Source: Colletotrichum lupini (taxonomy: Eukaryota > Ascomycota > Sordariomycetes > Glomerellales > Glomerellaceae). From it: a DNA stretch of 64,000 bases. The translations under genes were made by a program, and so were the position numbers. A model generated the notes under the pieces. That model was not told where the DNA came from. It did not search any database and saw only the letters and a list, made by a program, of their open reading frames with translations. The first letter of the stretch is position 1; each line of letters starts with the position of its first letter. The DNA is taken from positions 3,410,001 to 3,474,000 of the forward strand of contig NC_064677.1 in the NCBI RefSeq assembly GCF_023278565.1. Reading direction: 5' to 3'. Shown piece after piece: positions 57,001-64,000 of this stretch.

Positions 57001-58498
57001 CGGGCAATCCCCATTACCTTCCTTCGACTTCCAAGGGGTTAGTTCGGAAGCCGTAAAGCCAGCGCCCTCGCCTCAGCAGAGCTTCCCTCCAGCTGTCGCC
57101 TCGCCCGTACCAACTGCAGCTTCGCCACTCGCCCAGGCAAAACCTCCTCAAGCTCCGCCTGTGAAACAGCGGTCCAAGCAAGATGTCATGGCCGACTTCG
57201 CGAAATGGTTCGTCACAGGTGACAACGGGCTGATACAAGAGTTCGAGAAGTACATGGTTGAACAGCTCGTCTCGGCCGCTTTTGAACAGCATCACAGGGA
57301 GGAAGAGGAAAGGAAACGAATGGAGGAGGAAGAGAGAGATCTGGCAGAGGCACGGAAGTTCCAGGTCTATAACCTTTCCGTCAAGTACTTCTATCGATGG
57401 AGGGAAATCGCCAGAAACCTTCGCCTCACCAAGCTTCGCAGACAAGAAAGGGAGGAGTATCGAAGGGCTCAGCGGGAACAACGGGAGGAAGAGATCAGGC
57501 AGAGGAAGAAGGCGGCTCAAGTTGCCGAGGCGAAGAAAAAGGCCATGGAGAGGAACGGTTTCGACCCTGTGGAGGAATTCAGAGAGCTCCTTCAGCTCAG
57601 AAAAGACGGCACACAAGCCGACTTGCAAGCCGAAGCAGAGGCTTTGCTAGCGACCGGCATTCTGTCAGGCGTCTCGGACGAACGGGTTGCAGCCGCCAAT
57701 GTCATCCGGGCCCCAGCGACGATGGAAACACTTGCGACGAACACGCCTTTACCTCGATCTCGCTCGTCAACAGCCTTATCGCAGTCGACTACGGGTGCTA
57801 AGCCCCGCGGCGCGAAAACGCGGGCCATACGGGAAGAGTTTGGCAAGAGCGCTACCAATTTCCGACGATCACTGCCTCCCATGTCAGCACACTCCTCATC
57901 ATCACGAATGTCTTCAGAGCCGCAGAAGCGCGTTAGCAAAGTGTCTGATCGCTGGCGCCTGAAGGCGATGGGCCTCGTCACGATGCCCGACGGAACAGCG
58001 CTACCGGAGACCATCGCAAACGAGATGCGGTACAATGGGAAACGATATGCAGGGCTCGGGTCATTCGGCTTGGACGGCACCGAGCGACGCCGGAGCGTCT
58101 CTGCGGATCTCAACCACGCAGCCGAGGCCCGATTACGCTTTTCGCAGTCGCTCAACGGTGGCAGTGGCAGTGGCAGTGGCAGTGGCAGTGGCAGCGCTGC
58201 CGCCGTGCCGCAGGTCAACGGGATCTCACCGCTTAGTAAGAGGAAACGGGCTCTCGATGACGACGACAACGAGATTGCTGTCGCGGACGAAGCCGTCACA
58301 CGCGTCAAGAAGCGGCCATCGAGCAATGCGGAAATTGATAGAATACTTCGGGAGGCGAGGGAGAATCTGGAATCTTTGAGGAGTTCGAGGATCGAGCTTG
58401 ACGAAGGGGCAGATTGGTTCAGGGAACAGAACGAGATGATGCACGCGGAGGAGGCGAGCAGGGCTAGCTCGCCGTGGGGGAAAGGCGGTCATCGGTGA
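54019..58498 (+). CDS. SAC3: Sac3/GANP, scaffold of the TREX-2 mRNA export complex
   Basis: Exon 1 is 54019-56017 and the last exon 56331-58498; if the 313 bases between are one intron the product has 1388 residues. The N-terminus is FG-type low complexity (KLSPFGGTLTGGFGSQ). The SAC3/GANP domain lies at about 228-545 (GICDAMCPDFEKITRI; FIFHSTMSPEEMKDQVYCLE; LTYFRILQSREVSYTMACFA). A long Ser/Pro region with SPFG/NPFG repeats follows, then a charged helix and YNLSVKYFYRWREIARNLR, the probable Cdc31/Sus1-interacting segment. A (Gly-Ser)n run encoded at 58157-58195 lies near the end. Sac3 tethers TREX-2 at the nuclear pore. The region 56205-56285 may be an additional in-frame exon (see findings). 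Confidence 0.93.
58157..58195 (+). repeat. (GGCAGT)n repeat encoding Gly-Ser in SAC3
   Basis: Six GGCAGT/C units in tandem, in frame, give a Gly-Ser linker. Length variation would change the protein by two residues per unit without breaking the frame. Confidence 0.85.
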
Positions 58499-58934
58499 AA
58501 GGGACGGGGGGACGGGGTTACGTACGATATGCATCAGCATTGGCGTTTTCAAGGGTTTAGTTTCTTGGGCGTGGAGTATGAAGGTCAACTCTTTTTTTTT
58601 TTTTTCCTATAAGTAGTTCTCGTCTTTGTAAAGGTACACAAAAAACAACACGGGCTACGAATACCCATAGAAGAGACATGTTTGGATTGTTACGTTTTCG
58701 CATAGATGAGATGTGCATGCATGGCCACGAGTGATTTTATGAAGTGAAGTTGAGAGATGTATGTGTGGGATCGGTATTATTGTCTGGTATTGGGTGTGAT
58801 AACCCCGTGTGATCCAGTGTCCTCTTACTACGTCATCTTATAGATGTACTCCTAAACGCCACTCGCTACCGACCGTGACTTTAAACAAATGAAACCATAG
58901 GGGGGACCCCTTGGACAGCTTGAAAACACGACAA
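58499..58934. other. Convergent intergenic space (SAC3 and membrane-protein 3' flanks)
   Basis: 436 bases between converging genes, with a T run of about 16 near 58,591. No gene seen. Confidence 0.5.
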
Positions 58935-60624
58935 CTATCTCTTCTTGTGCGGCGGCGGCGGCGGAAACGCCACCTGGATCTTATAGCTCTCCACGGGGCT
59001 GCCTCCCAACGAGGTGACCCTCTTCGGCAACGGCCGCGCCAGATCCCGCACGATGCCGGGGATGGTCTTGGACGCGTCCGATACCAACGGAGGCGGCGAG
59101 GACTCGGTGTGGATGTGCCGATTATGCGCAGGGGCGGGCGCGGGCCAGCCGGCCTGGCTTAGCAGGGGGCTCGCCGTCGTTCCCGAGGTCGGGGAGGCGT
59201 AGGTGGTGGACGGGCTAAAGCTCGCCGCCGCGTTGCCTATTGACGGGGTCGAGAAGCCGTGCTCCGAGGGGACGTAGGGTCTGAAGGAGAGGAGGGGCGC
59301 GGCGGAGGTGGTTGACGTGGGGGTGGCGTACTCGTCTTGCGGGGAGGCCATGTTGTATTTTGGGGAGTGTGCTTTTACGGGGATGATGGGGAGGCTTGTG
59401 GTGATGTTTGCGAGGGCGAAGGGTTCCTTTTGCGAGGGCTTCTTGTCGGTGTAGGGGATGTGGTCTGCGGCTGTGAAGGAGGTGATGGAGTTGTGTGGCA
59501 TCCAGAGACTGGGTTTTGATACGGGACTAGGGGCCATGTCTTGCTGTTGTTGCTGATGCATGGACTCGTAGTAATGCTTTTCGTTTTGCGCCTCTTCCTC
59601 CTCGACGGAGAAGAAGTTTGGTTCCTTTGGTGTGAGATGCGTCTGGCAGCGGAAGGAGAGAGATGAGGCTGGGCGGTGGCCCTTTGCGCGGCGAGAGAGC
59701 TCTGGGTTGATGCCGCGGCCTTGTCTACGTGCCCTGCGCTTACGGCACTGGATGAAGGTGCAGCCGGCAGCTAGGAGGAGTGCCACGATGGCTCCTATGA
59801 CGATGCCCACAATGGCCGTCATTGGCAGGGTGGGAGTTTGAGCTTTGTCGGCATCTACTGCATCCTTTGGGTCGACGACGGTGATGATGCCCTTTGTGAA
59901 GACGGTGTCGTTGAGGCCGACTAGTGTGCCTGGGCTTGGTCTTTGCTGGCAGCCTGCTCCAAGGGCAACGAGATCTATGCAGTATGTTAGTGATATGCCT
60001 GCGGGGATGATGTTGACCAAGATGTCACATACAGTTTGAGAGATAGTAGTGTTCACCACCTGCTCTTACACACGACAAGCACTTGTCGTAAGCTGAACCT
60101 AGCATGGCACCGCCATCCGCATCGCAATATGCGTACTGCGATGATTTTGTTGGGTCCAATTCACCGTCTGTGAGAGCAGCCTCTAACGCGCCACACGCCG
60201 TAGACGTCTGGCAGGGGTTGGAGCCTACGCCGGTGGCATTGGGGTACCCAAAGATGCAGTAGTCGAAAGAGTACCTCATGTTGTCTGTTGGTGTTGGTCA
60301 GCACCCCTGGCTCTCTCAAGTGTGATTGCTGTAAGACTTACACAGAAACCAGTCTTGGTCGTTCTCACTGCCCTGAACAAAGGTGCTGTCCTGAAGACAG
60401 CTCAAACACTGCTGGTATTTCTGTCCGGCGGCCCCTGTCTTGTAATCCTCGTCCACACAAGTAATGTCCTTGCCCTTGGTGTTGGACGAGTTGGGGTCCG
60501 AGGCATCGAGGCTGTTGGAGTCCAGACAGAAGGATGCACATGGCGAATTGGGCGTAACTTGTAGTGCTGATACACAGGCCGGTACGATTGTGGTGAGGAG
60601 AAGGAGGGCGGATCGAGCGGCCAT
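58935..60624 (-). CDS. Secreted-type Cys-rich single-pass membrane protein, function unknown
   Basis: Three exons: 60342-60624, 60033-60284 and 58935-59974, giving 524 residues. A signal peptide (MAARSALLLLTTIVPACVSA) is followed by two related Cys-rich modules: the first with CASFCLDS...CVDEDY...QQCLSCLQDS, the second with YCIFGYP...CGALEAAL...YCDADGGAM...DKCLSCVRAG, ending YLSNYLVALGAGCQQRP. One membrane span lies at about 250-275 (TAIVGIVIGAIVALLLAAG), followed by CRKRRARRQ and a 240-residue cytosolic tail rich in Ser, Pro, Thr and Gln, ending AFPPPPPHKKR. Similar proteins in filamentous ascomycetes carry labels such as 'LPXTG-domain protein', but I see no real LPXTG sorting motif. It could be a surface sensor or wall-linked protein; this is inference. 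The third exon join (T|GTATGT, acceptor GCATAG) was chosen because nearer options leave only 10 bases. Confidence 0.8.
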
Positions 60625-63013
60625 TGTGAGCTGCGGCCGGGTTGACAGGGATTAAGGAGTGTAGTCGAAGTAGAGCAGAGCAAAGACTCCAGAGCCTTGC
60701 AAACTGTAATTAGGTTAAAGATAGTAGAATAGAGGAGTTGATATCTCGAGAAATGGGTATTAGATATCGCCCAGACAAGCCAAGAACACAAACGAAACAA
60801 TTGCACACACAAACAGACGGAATAAGCTCAGCGAGAAAGAAACTGCTTCTAAAGTCAAGGTGGGAGAGTAAGGTGATATATCTCGCAGAAGACGCCGATC
60901 CCATCTCCACCATTCACTCGAGCAGGGGGCGGGGGGGCCATCTGCAGCTGCAGGAACAGGATGGTCTGGAATGGTAAGGTGATGGTCTGGAGTCACCTGC
61001 AGCTCGCAGGGCTCATAAGAAAGGATTCCGAATGTTTGGGGAAGGATACACAGTAAGAGATACGGCGTAGCAAGCATTTGGCAAACGCAGCCAGATAGGG
61101 TAGAGAGCGGCGTCCCAAGCCGGAGACGGGCCCGTCGTCCTGCCGCCCATCTGCTCGACCACAGTTCGAGATGGGTGTCGGCTTCGGCAGAGGGTGTGGT
61201 GATGTCGGATTGAGGCGGCCAATAATAGGCCTGCACAGGTTCCCGAGGATTACGGTTATGAAGTGATGGAGGGGGCGGGGAGTTGGGTGGGCACTCTGGA
61301 CTCGAGCAGTCGCACAGAATTGGGCTCCATAGACGCCGTTTGCCGACAACATGAGAGCATTGTCTTGCCGTTGGGAAAGCTCGCCAGGTGAACAGGCGAT
61401 GGGGAAGACGGTAGAGCGCTAAAGACTTCCCAGCACTTGCAGGACGGTGTGCGGCGCGACACCTCAGGGCGGCAGCTTGTTGGTCCGCCGCGATGTGTAT
61501 TTGGTTAGCGGCCGCTGGACGATGCACATCTCTCCATCTGCCCCCAATATGGTGGTGCAAGCGATCGATAGTGTGGTTTTTCCCCTGACGATTTTGCGCG
61601 TATGTGTGCCCGCGAGTGCCCGCGAGTGTGCTTGTGCCTGTGCCTGGCGTTGGTGGGATGCATGGTGCAATGTTAGTGATGATGACGGGCGGCTGCGAGA
61701 TGCACCCATGGCATGGTCCATGGGAGTTGTGGGCAGGAATGGGAGAAATCGTTGTGCCAATGGGAACACGGCGTTTGGCGATGGATCTGGTTGGCCAGGT
61801 CTGTTCTGTTGGAGTGTTGGCGTCTTACCACGAAAGTGTGAGTGACAGTCAGCGAAGCCCGGCGCTTACAACTGGCAGTGGCATTTGGTTCATGTCTTGC
61901 CTGCCACGCCTGTCTCCCACTGTTGGCTCCTTCCATCGGGGCATTTACATTCTCCACTAAAAGCCGTGAGCTCGGCCCAGCCGGTTCCACAGCGGGACCC
62001 AAGTGGACAAAGTGGGGTCCGGCCAAGGTACCGCGGTACTTGGCTTGTCGCTCGTTGGCGATCAGTTCTGGGTCTCGTCAATGCTCTTTCCCTTTTCTCT
62101 CATTCTCTTCTCCATCACTTTACAGAGGAAGCATCTCTCCCTTTTCCATCCTTGGCCCCGTCAGCCTTCAGCCACAATACACACCACCCCGGTCGCTTTT
62201 CCAATCTCAATGCCTTTACGGAAACCATCCAAATCCCGGCCTGTCTATGTTGAGAGTTCCCTTTTTGGTTGACAACCCTTTTACCAGACGTCTGCTATTA
62301 GGGGGGTTGTTAAGCATGCCGCACCCAATTCCGCATGGGTTCCCTGCTGGCATGAGCTTCTTTTCCTCGGACTCCCTTTACACCCCTGGCAAAACTCTGT
62401 TGTCACCTTGTCTGACTGCTTGTCTTGTCTTACTGAGCCGAACTTTTTACCTCTGAAAGCTTGTCACTTTTGCATCACTCAGGCGTTCGAGTGTTTTCTG
62501 AATACGGATTCATGGGAGTTCGTGATTCGTATATCTCACCAAAACTAGAAACTAAAAGGAAAACCCAATATCTTGTATTCTCGCCTTCGATTCCGATTCA
62601 CCCGTCATCGCGCGACGTTGCTTCCGTACATTCCGACTACCTGGGTGTGGTGTAACACCCTTTGTCTTGTTCTCTCTCTCATGCGTGTCTCTCTCTTCTC
62701 TCGTTTGTCTCATAAAACGGGTGTGTGTTCAAAGCTCCAGTCGCTATGTCGATGTGATCCAAACGCCCGCAGATGAGAAGAAACGCGCCCCAAAAACAAA
62801 AATCCAAACCCGGATTAGACTTCCGGCTGTGCATGCGTTCTTGCACTCCCTCTCTTGCATCGCTGAAATATGTCCAAACGCTTTTTTCGTTGCCGGCTTT
62901 TGATCCCTGAACGAACCAGAACCGGCATGCATCAAATATGATTACTGTTGTCATTAACCGCCTCCCTCTCAGTCCCTCTCTTTCTCTTTCCATCTCTTTT
63001 GTTTCATGCCTTC
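60625..63013. other. Gene-free region: promoter of the membrane-protein gene and GH43 3' flank
   Basis: About 2.4 kb. The left part is upstream of the minus-strand membrane-protein gene. A short direct repeat of GTGCCCGCGA occurs near 61,608-61,628, and CT-rich tracts occur at 62,660-62,710 and 62,970-63,005. A 266-residue open frame at 60760-61560 has no family features and was rejected. No RNA gene seen. Confidence 0.5.
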
Positions 63014-64000
63014 TTAACTGATGATGACATCTCTGCCGGTAACCGAATAGCTCGTCTGATACATGCACCGCTGAGGCGAAGTCTCGGGACAGTTGCCGTG
63101 AAACAGCATCTGCCCGCCCCCAGCAACGCTCGTCGCGCCGCCGGGCGCCGTGAGGTTGAAGTCGCCCGTCTTAAGCAGCATCCTCGACGGCCGCTGATAG
63201 GGGCCCTTGATGTTCCTGCTCGTCGCGTAGTTGACGTTGTAATTGTTCGAGTTGAAGCAGAAGCTGCTGAAGAACAAAATATACAGCCCGTCCTCGGTGC
63301 GCACTAGGTCCGGCGCCTCCACCAGGGGTCCGTCGGCCGCCGTCCGGCTGAGGATCTGCACCGGGTCGCCGACTTTGCTGATGCCGTACGCTTCGACCTC
63401 CTGGAGCATGATGGGCGTGTCCACGAGCGGCTCGACGCCGTTGTTGCAGTCGCCTCCGTTGCCGACGTTGTTGCCGTCCACCTTGTACACCACGTAGCGC
63501 TTCTTGGTCGGCTCATCGTAGTAACCGGCAGCGTCGATGGCACCACCCTGGTCGAACGGACACACCCACGGTTCTGACGTCGGCTTGTAAGGGCCCGTGA
63601 CAATATCAGAAATGCCAACGCCGATGCAGTGCCGGCCGCCGCCGTCCTTGACTTCGCCAGAGTAGTACATGATGAAGCTGCCGTTGTCGAGCCTCCGCAC
63701 GTCGGGCGCCCAGGTGTTGGATCCCGTGGCCCAGCCGACGTTGGGGAGGGCGTCGTTGTCGAGGAGTTCCCACGAGCCGGAGATTTGCGTGGCTTTCGCG
63801 ACCTGGATATTCTTGCCGTTGCCGTTAGTCGCGAAGGAGTACCAGAGCCCGTCGTCACCCTGAACGAGGGCCGGGTCTGGGAAGTCGGTGTTGATCTTGG
63901 GCGTGAGGACCTTGTCGTCTCGGCCGACGACGTAGAGGGCGTCTACTGGTGCGCCAAGAACGGGTTGGAAAGCTCCTAGACTGAAGAGACCTGCTGCGAG
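63014..64000 (-). CDS. Glycoside hydrolase family 43 protein (5' end beyond window)
   Basis: The minus strand is open from the window edge (first complete codon 64000-63998) to a stop at 63014-63016, 328 residues. The visible N-terminus AAGLFSLGAFQPVLGAPVDA looks like the tail of a signal peptide, so only a few codons are missing. GH43 marks are the general base in NTDFPDPALV, WAPDVRRLDNGSFIMYYSG, the pKa-modulating Asp in GGAIDAAGYYDE and the general acid Glu in LVEAPDLVR. The five-bladed beta-propeller family includes arabinofuranosidases, arabinanases and xylosidases that act on plant cell-wall side chains. The subfamily cannot be fixed. The protein is presumably secreted. Three or more NxT/S sites are present (NNYNVNYAT, DFNLTAP). 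Confidence 0.93.
   Translation of the reverse strand, partial: LAAGLFSLGAFQPVLGAPVDALYVVGRDDKVLTPKINTDFPDPALVQGDDGLWYSFATNGNGKNIQVAKATQISGSWELLDNDALPNVGWATGSNTWAPDVRRLDNGSFIMYYSGEVKDGGGRHCIGVGISDIVTGPYKPTSEPWVCPFDQGGAIDAAGYYDEPTKKRYVVYKVDGNNVGNGGDCNNGVEPLVDTPIMLQEVEAYGISKVGDPVQILSRTAADGPLVEAPDLVRTEDGLYILFFSSFCFNSNNYNVNYATSRNIKGPYQRPSRMLLKTGDFNLTAPGGATSVAGGGQMLFHGNCPETSPQRCMYQTSYSVTGRDVIIS

Noticed and set aside
60050..60062. 10-base 'intron' after CLSC in the Cys-rich membrane protein
   Set aside because: Impossible length; the GTATGT donor at 60032 gives a normal intron and keeps the frame.
60760..61560. 266-residue minus-strand frame upstream of the Cys-rich membrane protein
   Set aside because: No family features; it lies in the promoter/leader and is probably chance in GC-rich DNA.

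Overview
The window reads as nuclear DNA of a filamentous ascomycete (Pezizomycotina, probably a Sordariomycete; this is inference). The signs are mostly short introns of about 50-80 bases with GTAAGT-like donors and CTAAC/CTGAC branch sites, moderately GC-rich coding sequence, compact intergenic spaces on the right, and one AT-rich block with the base pattern left by repeat-induced point mutation (RIP). No bacterial-type operons, CRISPR arrays, rRNA or tRNA genes were seen.

Layout. At the left edge is the start of one protein gene running off the window (minus strand, from base 211). Bases 212 to about 19,650 form a gene desert with no coding region I can support. It holds microsatellites, homopolymer runs, a stretch packed with TACCT/AGGTA words and a RIP-like AT-rich island at about 10.8-11.5 kb. 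From 19,654 to the right edge the DNA is dense with conserved single-copy genes on both strands. Most are split by introns, and I resolved their exons from the sequence.

The gene-dense part reads in order: FAD/folate mitochondrial carrier (FLX1), TOM7, the U2 snRNP protein Hsh49/SF3B4, PET127, cohesin loader MAU2/SCC4, an alpha/beta hydrolase of the Eeb1/Eht1/Ymr210w type, the 60S assembly factor LOC1, ornithine acetyltransferase ARG7, an ACAD10/11-like acyl-CoA dehydrogenase ending in SKL, SPO12, the GTPase RBG1/DRG1, splicing factor CWC2, urease accessory protein UREF, a small Rcf2-like membrane protein, clamp-loader subunit RFC4, the GTPase LSG1, LTV1, the TREX-2 scaffold SAC3, a single-pass Cys-rich membrane protein, and a 5'-truncated GH43 glycosidase at the right edge.

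The genes are mainly housekeeping. They cover mitochondrial import, transport and RNA turnover (TOM7, FLX1, PET127, the Rcf2-like protein, ARG7), splicing (SF3B4, CWC2), ribosome assembly and translation (LOC1, LSG1, LTV1, RBG1), and chromosome or nuclear function (MAU2, RFC4, SAC3, SPO12). Several pairs are divergent and share a short promoter. The most notable is LSG1/LTV1, a 60S and a 40S maturation factor sharing 339 bp that carry a nested inverted repeat. I found no convincing new multi-gene system. The most notable observations are the 19-kb desert and its RIP relic, the very small exons of TOM7 and RBG1, the peroxisomal signal on the acyl-CoA dehydrogenase, a possible optional exon in SAC3, and an overlapping upstream ORF on the Rcf2-like gene.
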